64,000 bases of DNA from Massilia alkalitolerans DSM 17462 (lineage in GTDB: Bacteria; Pseudomonadota; Gammaproteobacteria; Burkholderiales; Burkholderiaceae_D), in contig NZ_ATYR01000007.1 in the NCBI RefSeq assembly GCF_000427785.1, forward strand, positions 1-64,000. Reading direction: 5' to 3'. Under the pieces are notes generated by a model. The model had not been told where the DNA came from. It did not search any database and was given only the letters and a program-made list of their open reading frames with translations. Of the stretch, positions 32,817 through 41,350 are shown one piece after another (within the stretch, counting starts at the first letter, position 1; each line of letters starts with the position of its first letter). A program made the translations under genes and the position numbers.

Positions 32817-34319
32817 ATGACATACCGATGGGAAACGCCTGCCAGTGTCTGGCAGGAGGACGAGCGCGGGCAGTTTGCCTTGCTGGCCAGCGAAGGGCTG
32901 GGCCGCATCGACTGGCAGGCCCACACGTCCGGCGGCCTGCCCGCGCGTCTGCCCGATATTGCCCGTCTGCTCGGCGCCTCGCTGCCGACCAGCTGCGGCT
33001 GCGCGCCCATCTACCCCGAAGGTTTCGTGTTCTGCCCCAACTGCGGCAAGCCCTTGCAACGCCTCCCCGGCACGCCTTCGCGCCAGCCCGGCTGGTGGGG
33101 CCCGGGCGCCGATGCCATGCTGCCGCGCCATGTGCCGCATGGCTTGCCGGTCACGTCGCTGCCGCTCGGCGACAGCCTGGAAGAACGTCCGGCCGCGCCG
33201 CACGTCGGCCGCTGCGACCTGAGCATGCCGACGCCGCCCAACGCCTACTGCGTGTTCGCCGCCGCCCATTACGGCTTTCCCGAACAGCGCCTGCTGGCGC
33301 TGGCGCACACCCGCGGCGTGCTGCAGTACTGGGACCCGGTGGCCGGCCTGTGGCACGTGATGGCGCCGGACGACGGCGCGGCCAGCCTGGCCTTCACCGC
33401 CTCCAGCTATGCATGGCTGCCGGTGCTGGAGCCGCGCCGCGGCGAAGTCGCCATCGTGCCGACCAACGCGGGCCTGCAACGCCTGTGGATCAATCCTGTC
33501 AGCGAAACCTACCGCCTCGAGCCCGTGCTGCAGGCGCCCCTGGTCGCGGCGCCCGGCGCCATGCGCCGCCACATCGCCTGCCTGGTGGCGCCGGAAGCGC
33601 AGTTCGGTCGCCAGGTGCGCCTGTGGAGCGCGCGCATCGATGCCGACGCGGTCGAGGAATTCGCCTGTCCCGACGTTCCCGCAAGCGGCTGGTCGCGTCC
33701 GATCGGCTACGACGGCCGCCTGTTCTGGCTGCACGAGCAGGGGCAACTGGCCTGGCGTCCGGGCGAGCCGCCGCTGTTCACGCCCTGGCCGCCGGGCTGG
33801 CAGCCGCGCCTGGCCTTCGGCGGGCCGACCCAGAGCCGCGACGGCCGCCTGTGGCACATCGGCCATGACGGCCAGGGCTACTCCTTCCTCGAACTCGGCA
33901 GCGAGCGGCCGGAGACGGCGTCGATCGACGGCGCACGCCTGGGCTTCGCCAACTTCCTGTTCCGGCGCGGGCACCCGGTGCTCGACGAGCCCTGGTCGGG
34001 CGAACACGTGGAAGACCTGAACCAGGACGAAACCCTGGTGCTGCCGCTGCTGCGCGCCTTTAACAACAACCGCAGCCAGCCGAGCGGCCTGGTGCTGCGC
34101 ATGCACAAGGTCACCGGCCGCGCCGAGGATGCGCTGGAAGAGCGCACGATCGCCCGCACCACGGTCGAATGGATCGGCCGCCGCAACGTGATCCTCGACG
34201 AAGTGGTGCGCCTGTCGCGTCCACTCGAGTGCGTGCCCCTCGTCTACGACGGCTGCCTGTGGCTGCACCACCCGGACTGGAATGCGATGCGCGGCTGGCG
34301 CCTGGAAGAGCCGGCATGA
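32817..34319 (+). CDS. Zinc-ribbon protein, first gene of the tubulin-like operon
   Basis: The start at 32817 has a good AAAGGTGA ribosome site and gives 500 residues. A zinc-binding motif lies near residue 60: C-x-C then FCPNCGKPL. The rest (about 100-450) is rich in Trp, Gly and Pro and in short beta segments with recurring GRLFWLHEQG/GRLWHIGHDG/GCLWLHH patterns, suggestive of a beta-propeller. I cannot assign a family. There is no signal peptide or membrane segment, so it is cytoplasmic. Its stop overlaps the start of the vWA-like gene (ATGA). With the other four genes it forms one operon; it may be an adaptor. Confidence 0.7.
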   Translation: MTYRWETPASVWQEDERGQFALLASEGLGRIDWQAHTSGGLPARLPDIARLLGASLPTSCGCAPIYPEGFVFCPNCGKPLQRLPGTPSRQPGWWGPGADAMLPRHVPHGLPVTSLPLGDSLEERPAAPHVGRCDLSMPTPPNAYCVFAAAHYGFPEQRLLALAHTRGVLQYWDPVAGLWHVMAPDDGAASLAFTASSYAWLPVLEPRRGEVAIVPTNAGLQRLWINPVSETYRLEPVLQAPLVAAPGAMRRHIACLVAPEAQFGRQVRLWSARIDADAVEEFACPDVPASGWSRPIGYDGRLFWLHEQGQLAWRPGEPPLFTPWPPGWQPRLAFGGPTQSRDGRLWHIGHDGQGYSFLELGSERPETASIDGARLGFANFLFRRGHPVLDEPWSGEHVEDLNQDETLVLPLLRAFNNNRSQPSGLVLRMHKVTGRAEDALEERTIARTTVEWIGRRNVILDEVVRLSRPLECVPLVYDGCLWLHHPDWNAMRGWRLEEPA

Positions 34320-35806
34320 GGACGCGTTTCAAGCACCTGCTTGCCGCGCTGGCGGCGCTGTTCGCCATGGCGGGGGCGTGGGCGACGCCGCATGTCTTCC
34401 TGGTGCAGAACTCGGGCTGGATGGAACCCTTCTACAGCGACCCGAAGAGCCAGTTCAAGCCGCTCGTCGGCGCCCTGGCCGGCGCCGTCGTGCAGCCGGG
34501 CGACGCGCTGGTGCTGGCCGCCTTCAACCAGTCGCTGCCCGGCGCGCCGTCACCGAAGGCGCTGCTGTCGATCAAAGCGGACGACAAATCGGTGCGCAGC
34601 CGCGTGGGCGGCGCGCTGGCGAACCTGGACACCGCGCGCAAGCCGAACAGCAGCGCGCTGGCCGACACCGACCTCGGCGAAGCGGTGCAGGCGGCCATCA
34701 CGACGGCGCTCGGCGGCAAGCCGGGCATCGTCTGGCTGGTGACCAACAACCGCAACAGCCCGAACAACGACCAGGCGACAGCCGCGCGCAACCGCGAATT
34801 CTATGAGCTGATCCACAAGGGTCAGGCCATCGACAAGGTGGTGGCCTTCCCGCTGCGCATGCCGGTCCAGGGCAAGCACTACCAGGCCAACGGGCTGATG
34901 GTGTATGCCTTCGCGGTCGGCAAGGAAGGCAGCCGGGCGCTCGATGGCCTGCTGGCTTCTGGCCGCATCGCCCGCGTGATCACCGAGCAGCCGGCGCGCC
35001 TGAAACCGCTCGACCGCGACACCGTGAGACTCAGTCCAGCCCAGGTGGAGGATGCGCCGGGCGTGTCCTTCTCGCAGGCGCCCGGAGGCGCGCTACGCGC
35101 CGACGTCGACCCGGATGCGCGCACTCCCAGGGCCAGCGTGCGTTGGAACCTGGAGAATGCGATGTACCCGTACACCATCGTCTCGGCCACCCTCGGCGCG
35201 CGCTCGATGCTGGCCGGCGAGGACCGTCCGATCAAGCTGGCCAGCAGCCGGGTGGAGAACCTGGCGCCGGGCAAGCCGCTGCCGCTCGGCTCGACGATGC
35301 AGCTGCCGGTGGCGCAGCTGCCCGACAAATGGTCGATGGAGGCCCTCAAGTCGGCCGGCTCGGCCTATGTGCTGCCGGGCCGCATCGAGCTGCACCTGGC
35401 GAACCAGCGCCTCGCCTTGTCGCAGGACTTCCGCCAGCGCATGGCGGCCCTGTTCCCGGGCGACCCGCTGCCCGACATCTTCACGCCGCCGGCGACCGTG
35501 CAGGCCTCGACCGCGGTGCTGCCGCTCGAAGTGCGAGTCCACTACGGCATGGGGCCGCTGGTGGCCCTGGGCGGCCTGGCAGCGGCGCTATTGGCCGCGG
35601 CCAGGGCAGCCGCCTGGGCCTACGGCCGGCCGCGCGTGGCCCAGGTCACCGTCGAGGACGAGCTGCGCACCATGCGCGCCCGTCCCGGCACCACGCAACC
35701 GATCTACGACAAGGCCGGCGCCCAGGTGGCGATGCTCAAGACCACCCTGTTCGGCCACCAGCTGCTCGACCTGCGTGAGGGAGCGCAGGTCCGGCTCGGC
35801 CGCTGA
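34316..35806 (+). CDS. vWA-like exported, membrane-anchored protein with degenerate MIDAS
   Basis: The 496-residue protein has a signal peptide (HLLAALAALFAMAGAWA). A domain with the layout of a von Willebrand A fold follows (about residues 22-200): first strand HVFLVQNSGWM in the place of the D-x-S-x-S motif, TDLGEAVQAAI in the place of the MIDAS Thr, and GIVWLVTNN in the place of the TDG motif. Several metal ligands are replaced (Q for D, W for S, N for D). A transmembrane helix (about 405-430, GPLVALGGLAAALLAAARAAAWAYG) leaves a short cytoplasmic tail. It overlaps the upstream gene by 4 bases. It probably senses or organises something at the periplasmic face for the tubulin-like partner. 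Confidence 0.7.
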   Translation: MRTRFKHLLAALAALFAMAGAWATPHVFLVQNSGWMEPFYSDPKSQFKPLVGALAGAVVQPGDALVLAAFNQSLPGAPSPKALLSIKADDKSVRSRVGGALANLDTARKPNSSALADTDLGEAVQAAITTALGGKPGIVWLVTNNRNSPNNDQATAARNREFYELIHKGQAIDKVVAFPLRMPVQGKHYQANGLMVYAFAVGKEGSRALDGLLASGRIARVITEQPARLKPLDRDTVRLSPAQVEDAPGVSFSQAPGGALRADVDPDARTPRASVRWNLENAMYPYTIVSATLGARSMLAGEDRPIKLASSRVENLAPGKPLPLGSTMQLPVAQLPDKWSMEALKSAGSAYVLPGRIELHLANQRLALSQDFRQRMAALFPGDPLPDIFTPPATVQASTAVLPLEVRVHYGMGPLVALGGLAAALLAAARAAAWAYGRPRVAQVTVEDELRTMRARPGTTQPIYDKAGAQVAMLKTTLFGHQLLDLREGAQVRLGR

Positions 35807-35847
35807 AACCCTCGTTGTTAACAATAAACAAGAAGAAAGGATCCACC

Positions 35848-36306
35848 ATGCAAGGCACCCAAGCACCCAGCGCCCCGTCGCCCGCCGATCCCGGCTTCAA
35901 GCTGCCGGAAGAATCGGCTTCGCCCCAGGACTCGCTGCCCCAGACCCAGCCGGACACCGCCGGCCGCCCGGTCGAAGTGGTGCCCGGAGCCACCACGGCG
36001 CCGGTGCCGGCCACCGACACCTCGACGCGCGACCTGGCGATCGGCGCGGTGGTATTCGTGATCCTGCTGGTGGTGTACTTCTTCGTGCGCAACGCCTACG
36101 TGCACCACCTGGTGGTGCGGCGCGTCGCGCCTTCCTCGGCGGGCAGCGCCGGCTGGCTGCTGTTCGTCGGCCTGGGCTTCCTGTCGGCCGCCGCGGTCCT
36201 GGCCATCATCAACGCCAGCAAATTCCTGACCTTCGCCGTCACCGGCCCCCTGGTGGCGGTGGGCCTGGTGGCGCTGGTCGCGGCCCTGTTCATCGGCCGC
36301 CGGTAA
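35848..36306 (+). CDS. Small membrane protein of the tubulin-like operon
   Basis: This 152-residue protein follows an AGAAAGGA ribosome site. The first 60 residues are Pro/Ser/Thr-rich and probably disordered in the cytoplasm. Three hydrophobic segments follow (about 62-80 LAIGAVVFVILLVVYFFV, 100-120 and 128-148) with a basic loop HHLVVRRVAP between them. It has no recognisable domain. The gene is 41 bases after the vWA-like gene and 18 before the tubulin-like gene. It is a natural candidate for a membrane platform or anchor in this system; this is inference from context. Confidence 0.7.
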   Translation: MQGTQAPSAPSPADPGFKLPEESASPQDSLPQTQPDTAGRPVEVVPGATTAPVPATDTSTRDLAIGAVVFVILLVVYFFVRNAYVHHLVVRRVAPSSAGSAGWLLFVGLGFLSAAAVLAIINASKFLTFAVTGPLVAVGLVALVAALFIGRR

Positions 36307-36324
36307 TCCTTTAAAGAGAACGAC

Positions 36325-39300
36325 ATGGCAGATTTTCCCAACCCAGCAGCCCTGAACGCCAAGGCAGAGTTAAAGGTCGACCTGCGCCCGACGCTGTTCA
36401 TCGGCGCCGGCGGCACCGGCATGGAAGTCATGATGCGCATCCGCCGCCGCATCCTGTCGGCGGTCTGGAACCGGCACAACCCCACGCGCGTGGAGTCGAT
36501 CGCCGACTTCCCGGTGGCGCGCTTCCTGCACTTCGACCTGGACAACAATGCCGTCATCGACGAGGGCAAGTCGCAGCGCACCGATCCCTGGTACGAACTG
36601 GTGAAGCTGACCGACGAGGAGCGCCTGGTCGAGCCGCTCGACCTGCCCCAGTACCACGAGTCCGACGACAGCCTGGCGCGCTTCCCGCTGATCGAAAGCT
36701 GGATGCCGCTGCGTCCGAAAAAGCTGCGTTCGCTCGGCATCGATCCCTCGAAAGGGGCGGGCCAGATCCGCGCCCTGGCGCGGCTCTATTTGTTCGACAA
36801 GTACCCCAAGCTGAGGGGACGCATCAAGGGCGCCCTGAATTCCCTGGGCAGCAATGCCGGCATCGAACGCAAGGAGAACTACCAGCGCCTCGGCCTGCAG
36901 GTCGATACCTCGAAGTTCCGCATCGTCGTCATTGCCTCCTGCGCGGGCGGCACCGGCGCCGGCAGCGTGCTGGACCTGGGCTGGCTCTCGAAAGCCATCG
37001 CGCGCCAGGAAGTGTCCGACAGCCAGGTCGACCTGGTGCTCCTGATGCCGGGCGGCTTCGCCAAGGCCAACAAGGAACGCACCGAGGCCAATGCCTACGC
37101 CACCCTGATGGAGCTGGAGACGGCCATGCGCGACATGAACGCGCAGGTACACTGGATGGACCCGGACAGCATCACCGGGCGCGGCGCGCCCTACGACGAC
37201 GTGTATTTCGTCGACACCGCCAACCTCGCCAACAAGGCCACCCTGGATGTGAAGGACGTGTACCAGATGGTGGCCGACACCCTGTTCGAAGATTTCGCGT
37301 CGGCCGATTTCGCCAACCGCAAGCGTTCGGTGGCGGTCAACCAGCAGCAGCACAAGCTCGGCCCCTACAACCCGCGCGTGCCCGAGCAGCGCTTCGGCGA
37401 CATGCGCCTGTCGTATTCGAAGGTGTATTCGGCCTTCGGCCAGGCCGTGCTCGACACCCAGCAGAGCCTGCGCGACGACATCCGCGCCTACGAGCTGGCC
37501 GGGCTGATGGTGAAGGCCTTCTTCGGCCTGGCCGGCAGCGACGGCAATGCGCGCCGCGCCGGCGACCAGGAACGCGACAGCTTCATGCGCGAGCAGATGG
37601 ACATGGCCGAGCGGCCCTTCGACATCTTCCCCGATTTCCGCAAGGGCACCGTGGACGTGACGCCCTTCCCGGAATATGCGCTCACCGGCACGCTGCTGCT
37701 CGACAAGGACGGGCGCCTGCTGCTCGAACGCGTCGAGAGCAAGGTGCAGCTCGAGGTCGACCGCATCATGGCCTCCTACGACATCCGCCAGTGGCGCGAG
37801 AAGGTGGCGGAATTGCTGCCGCAGCTGGAACGCGACGCCATCCGCGAAGCCGGCGCCACCGCCGAGACCAGCGAAGACCGCATCAAGCGCCATACGAGCG
37901 AGGTCACGGCGCGCCAGAAGACCCGCGTGCGCGAGCGCCTGTACGCGCTGCTGGACGACCGCAAGCAGGGCGGCCTGGAATTCGTGCTGTCGCTGCTGGA
38001 ACAGGTCAAGGCGCGCCTGTCGCAGCGCGACATCGCCAATGCCGAGCGCAACGGGCGCCGCTACCGCGACATCCGCGACGCGCTGCGCACGCGCCAGGTG
38101 GAGGAATCGCTGAACAACCTGTCGCAGGCCGCCGGCCGCATGTTCGGCAAGGAGCCGCAGGCGCGCGAAGTCATGAACCACCTCAAGCGCGACATCGCCG
38201 ACTACCTGCGCTTCCACCTGCTGGCGGTCGCCGCCAACCAGTCGATCGAGGTGATGCGCAATATGTCGGCCTGGCTGGGCGAGCCGCAGGCGCCCGACGA
38301 ACACGGGAATGCCCAGTGGACCGGCGTCGCCGGCGAATTCCAGGAAGGCCGGCGGATGGTGGCGGCCATGCTGGTGGCCGCCGATCAGCGCATCAGCCAG
38401 CTTCGCGCCGATGCGCGCCAGGAACACGCCACCTACATCAAGCTGGCCAGCGACACGCTGCCGCCGCCGGTACGCTTGAGCAGCGACGTGAGCAGCTGGA
38501 GCGAGGAAGTGCTGCTGGAATTCGGCGGCTCGGCGCGCCTGTTCCCGCAGCTGGGCGACGAGCGCCTGCGCGCCGACCTGCTGCTCAAGCTGTTCCGCCG
38601 CGCCCAGCTGCAGCTGTCGACCCAGGAGCTGGAGCAGCCGGAGCCGGTCGACCCGCTGCTGGAGCGCCTGAACAGCATGACGCCCCAGGAACGCCAGCGC
38701 GTGTTCGCCGAATGGATCCGCAGCGCCATGCCCTGGGTGAACGCGCGCTTCTCGGCCGAGTTCACGCCGAATGCCGACCAGTTCAAGTGCTTCATCGGCG
38801 TCGGCGACGTCAGCGCCTGGCGCAAGATGGAGGGCGAGCTGCGCGCCGCCGTGCCCACCGGCTACTTCCACGGCGACCTGCTGTCGGTCGTCAACACGGG
38901 TATTTCCGGCAAGGCGGTGTGCTACATCGAGCTGTCGGGCTACCCGATGACCGTGCTGCGCGGCCTGCCGACCTGGCGCGCCTCGTACCAGATCGAGAAC
39001 CCGAAGATCCCGACCCACCTGCATTTCGACGCCACGCGCTTCCGCCATCCGCTGTCGCCCTCGATGGATGAACTCAACCGCCTGGCCGACGACTACGAAT
39101 GGTTCCTGCAGGCGATCGCCCTCGGCGTCATCCGCCGCAAGGCCGACCTGGGCGACCGCGAGGCCAGCTTCCAGCCGCGCGGCCAGTACCTGTTCGAGGT
39201 CGAGCCGGGTTCGGGCGAGTGGCTCCAGATCGGCAACGAATTTGCGATCCGCTCCAACGGGCTGCCGCCGTATTACCGCGACGGCGTGATCGGCGCCGTG

Positions 39301-39993
39301 CGCCACCGCCTGGCCAACGTGGGGCCGCACCAGCTGGTGCTGCTGGCGGCCCTGATGCGCTACTACCAGCTGCGCGTCTACGAGCCGCGCCTGGAGGTGG
39401 ACGAGACCGGCGCCCAGCTGCCGTCCCCTTCGCTGCCGAACATCACCGCGCGGCGCCTGTACGACGGGTGGATCCGGCGTGCCGCCGCGCTCGACCCGAC
39501 GCTGTCGCCGAGCCAGATCGAGACCGCGCTCAGCAGCATCCAGGGGTGGACCGAGGCGGTGCCGGATTCCGCCAGCGACGCCTACAGCTGGGAAGTCGAG
39601 CGGCCGGTGGACAAACGCGTGATCCTGCCGCAGTACCTGCACAGCGACGCGCATGCGGCGGCGGTGCTGCAGGGACGCGCCGCGGCGGCGGTGGAGCTGG
39701 CCAAGCTCCCTCCGGTCGTGAGCGCCGTGGGGCAGGCGGACGGGCCGCGCTACAAGCTGTTCGTGCAGGGCGCGCAGCGCGGCCCCTTCACGATCGACGA
39801 GATCGCGCGCCAGGCGGAGCGGGGCGAGATCGACGGCGCGACGCGCGCCTGGAACATGGCCTGGAACCCGAAGCTGGACAAGTGGAGCACGGTCGCTGCG
39901 CTGCCTGAACTGGCGGCGGTGCTGGGCGATGCGATCCCCGACCCGGACGACGTCCCGCGCGGCGCCGGTGACGGCATTCCGGATCCCGAATGA
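36325..39993 (+). CDS. Large tubulin/FtsZ-like protein (Tubulin_2 type) with C-terminal GYF_2 domain
   Basis: This 1222-residue protein starts after an AAAGAGAA ribosome site. The N-terminal third has the tubulin-superfamily nucleotide-binding pattern: LFIGAGGTGMEVMMRIRRR (about residues 27-45, first glycine-rich loop) and ASCAGGTGAGSVLD (206-214 core), equivalent to the tubulin signature GGTG[ST]G. The middle (about 430-800) is alpha-helical with charged coiled-coil-like stretches. The end (about 1144-1200, YKLFVQGAQRGPFTIDEIARQ...KLDKWSTVAALPEL) is a GYF_2 domain. Large tubulin-like proteins of this type are proposed from genome context to remodel membranes. Nucleotide binding, polymerisation and the GYF_2 ligand are untested. 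The stop overlaps the next gene (ATGA). Confidence 0.87.
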   Translation: MADFPNPAALNAKAELKVDLRPTLFIGAGGTGMEVMMRIRRRILSAVWNRHNPTRVESIADFPVARFLHFDLDNNAVIDEGKSQRTDPWYELVKLTDEERLVEPLDLPQYHESDDSLARFPLIESWMPLRPKKLRSLGIDPSKGAGQIRALARLYLFDKYPKLRGRIKGALNSLGSNAGIERKENYQRLGLQVDTSKFRIVVIASCAGGTGAGSVLDLGWLSKAIARQEVSDSQVDLVLLMPGGFAKANKERTEANAYATLMELETAMRDMNAQVHWMDPDSITGRGAPYDDVYFVDTANLANKATLDVKDVYQMVADTLFEDFASADFANRKRSVAVNQQQHKLGPYNPRVPEQRFGDMRLSYSKVYSAFGQAVLDTQQSLRDDIRAYELAGLMVKAFFGLAGSDGNARRAGDQERDSFMREQMDMAERPFDIFPDFRKGTVDVTPFPEYALTGTLLLDKDGRLLLERVESKVQLEVDRIMASYDIRQWREKVAELLPQLERDAIREAGATAETSEDRIKRHTSEVTARQKTRVRERLYALLDDRKQGGLEFVLSLLEQVKARLSQRDIANAERNGRRYRDIRDALRTRQVEESLNNLSQAAGRMFGKEPQAREVMNHLKRDIADYLRFHLLAVAANQSIEVMRNMSAWLGEPQAPDEHGNAQWTGVAGEFQEGRRMVAAMLVAADQRISQLRADARQEHATYIKLASDTLPPPVRLSSDVSSWSEEVLLEFGGSARLFPQLGDERLRADLLLKLFRRAQLQLSTQELEQPEPVDPLLERLNSMTPQERQRVFAEWIRSAMPWVNARFSAEFTPNADQFKCFIGVGDVSAWRKMEGELRAAVPTGYFHGDLLSVVNTGISGKAVCYIELSGYPMTVLRGLPTWRASYQIENPKIPTHLHFDATRFRHPLSPSMDELNRLADDYEWFLQAIALGVIRRKADLGDREASFQPRGQYLFEVEPGSGEWLQIGNEFAIRSNGLPPYYRDGVIGAVRHRLANVGPHQLVLLAALMRYYQLRVYEPRLEVDETGAQLPSPSLPNITARRLYDGWIRRAAALDPTLSPSQIETALSSIQGWTEAVPDSASDAYSWEVERPVDKRVILPQYLHSDAHAAAVLQGRAAAAVELAKLPPVVSAVGQADGPRYKLFVQGAQRGPFTIDEIARQAERGEIDGATRAWNMAWNPKLDKWSTVAALPELAAVLGDAIPDPDDVPRGAGDGIPDPE

Positions 39994-40838
39994 AGGACGG
40001 CATGGTGCAAGACGACGCGGTCTACCGCTGCATCGGCCCGCATTGCGGGCGCCTGATGCCGAGGCGGGTGAATTTCTGTCCATGGTGCGGCACGGCGCAA
40101 CAGGCCGTCCAGCCGGTGACGCCGGTGCTGACGAAAGCGCCGGCGGCGGCGCCGACTGCCGCACCGACGCCCGCGCCGACGGTCGCCCCGACGCCGGCGC
40201 CGACCACGCCGCCGCCTCCGGTCCCGGCCGCAGGCCCGGCCCTTGGTGCGGCAATGGGAGCAGGGACGCAACAGTCCCAGGCCCAAGGGCCGGCCCGGCC
40301 GCTACCGCAGCCGCAGCCCGGACGCGGCATTCCGCCGCCACCCGGCGTCGGCCGTGCGGCAGCGAGCCCGTCGCCGGCCCAGCCACCGCGGCGCGCGCCG
40401 ATCCGGCTGCGCTGGTGGATCGCCGCGTTGGCGGCGCTGTGGCTGATCTGGGTGATGGTGCGCCCGGAGGGCAGCCGCATCGAGCGGCGCATGGACCGTG
40501 CGGTGGCGCTGGCCGTCGAGTGCAAGGCAAGGGACGCGCAGGACGAACTGATCGCCCTGCGCAGCACCCGCGCCACGCCCGAACAGCTGCGCCAGGTGCA
40601 GCAGTCGCTCAACAAGGCGGCCGCGGACTGCACGCGCGCCGAGCAGCGCGCCAGGGCCTGGATCGATGCCACCGGCGCGATCAAGAAACTGCGGCGCGCC
40701 CGCGCCTACGACAAGGCGCTGGCCAGGCTGGCCGTGTTCACCAAGCGCTGGGGCGAGGACGACCAGACTCGCGCCCTGCGGCTGGAGATCGTCGACGAGC
40801 GCGAACACCCGCTGGCCGATCCCTCGCGCAACGAGTGA
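39990..40838 (+). CDS. Zinc-ribbon, proline-rich, single-TM protein; last gene of the tubulin-like operon
   Basis: The 282-residue protein has four visible parts. An N-terminal zinc ribbon (residues 14-34) reads CIGPHC...FCPWCG. A Pro/Ala-rich linker (about 40-135) has PPPPVP and IPPPPGVG. A transmembrane helix (about 141-157) reads WWIAALAALWLIWVMV. A helical Lys/Arg-rich C-terminal domain (about 160-282) should lie across the membrane. It overlaps the tubulin-like gene by 4 bases. The PPGV in the linker fits the PPG-hydrophobic ligand of SMY2-type GYF domains, and the tubulin-like neighbour ends in a GYF_2 domain. A role as its membrane receptor is therefore a testable idea. Confidence 0.75.
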   Translation: MKDGMVQDDAVYRCIGPHCGRLMPRRVNFCPWCGTAQQAVQPVTPVLTKAPAAAPTAAPTPAPTVAPTPAPTTPPPPVPAAGPALGAAMGAGTQQSQAQGPARPLPQPQPGRGIPPPPGVGRAAASPSPAQPPRRAPIRLRWWIAALAALWLIWVMVRPEGSRIERRMDRAVALAVECKARDAQDELIALRSTRATPEQLRQVQQSLNKAAADCTRAEQRARAWIDATGAIKKLRRARAYDKALARLAVFTKRWGEDDQTRALRLEIVDEREHPLADPSRNE

Positions 40839-40918
40839 GCGGCTACCCGAGCCAAGCGTCAGCCACGTTTTTCGGCGCCGGTGTATGCTGGCCGGCAAGC
40901 AGACAGCTGGAGTCAACC

Positions 40919-41215
40919 ATGAAGACGAGCATGTTGGGCACGCTGCTGCTGCTTGCCGCGCTGGCAGGCTGCAGCCGTGACGAAGAAGCGATGGGGCCGG
41001 CCCAGCGCGCCGGCAAGGCGCTGGACGCGGCCGGTGCGAAGGTGTCGCGCCAGGTGGACCAGGAACTCGCCAAGGTCGACCGCGCGACCGAAGAGGCGCG
41101 CGAGAAGGTCGCGGATGCCACCCGCGACGCCAAGGGCGGCCTGAAGCGGGCTACCGAGGAAGTCGGCAAGAAGGTCGAGAACGCGGGCGAGAAAATCCAG
41201 GACGTGGTCGATTAG
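40919..41215 (+). CDS. Small lipoprotein with amphipathic helical repeats
   Basis: The 98-residue protein has a lipoprotein signal (MLGTLLLLAALAGC, lipobox LAGC with Cys about 18). The rest is one long charged amphipathic helix with 11-residue-like periodicity (ALDAAGAKVSRQVDQELAKV, DATRDAKGGLKRATEEVGKK), resembling apolipoprotein-like or LEA-like small stress lipoproteins. Serine after the Cys suggests outer-membrane sorting. It lies 80 bases after the tubulin-like operon on the same strand with a gap containing a TATGCT-like -10, so it may be transcribed on its own. A REP-like palindrome follows its stop. Confidence 0.8.
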   Translation: MKTSMLGTLLLLAALAGCSRDEEAMGPAQRAGKALDAAGAKVSRQVDQELAKVDRATEEAREKVADATRDAKGGLKRATEEVGKKVENAGEKIQDVVD

Positions 41216-41237
41216 ACCGACTCGGTGTCATCTACAC

Positions 41238-41273
41238 CGTAGGGTGGCCGGCTCCGCCGGCCGCGCGTTCAGC
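41238..41273 (+). repeat. REP-like palindrome, copy B
   Basis: GTAGGGTG is followed by the stem GGCCGGC-TCC-GCCGGCC and GCGCGTTCA. It starts 22 bases after the lipoprotein stop, in gene orientation. The stem differs from copies A and C by a compensated base pair (C-G for T-A). Confidence 0.85.
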
Positions 41274-41350
41274 TAACGGATGTATTGCGGCAATGCATAT
41301 CTAGACCTTGCAGCCTTCAAAAGCGTTGCGTCCGTGCATATTTGATTTGA

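Noticed and set aside
36370..40530. A 1386-codon minus-strand open frame opposite the tubulin-like operon
   Set aside because: It is antisense to genes with clear domains. Its translation is low-complexity (His/Arg/Ala-rich) and reflects the high third-position GC of the sense genes.
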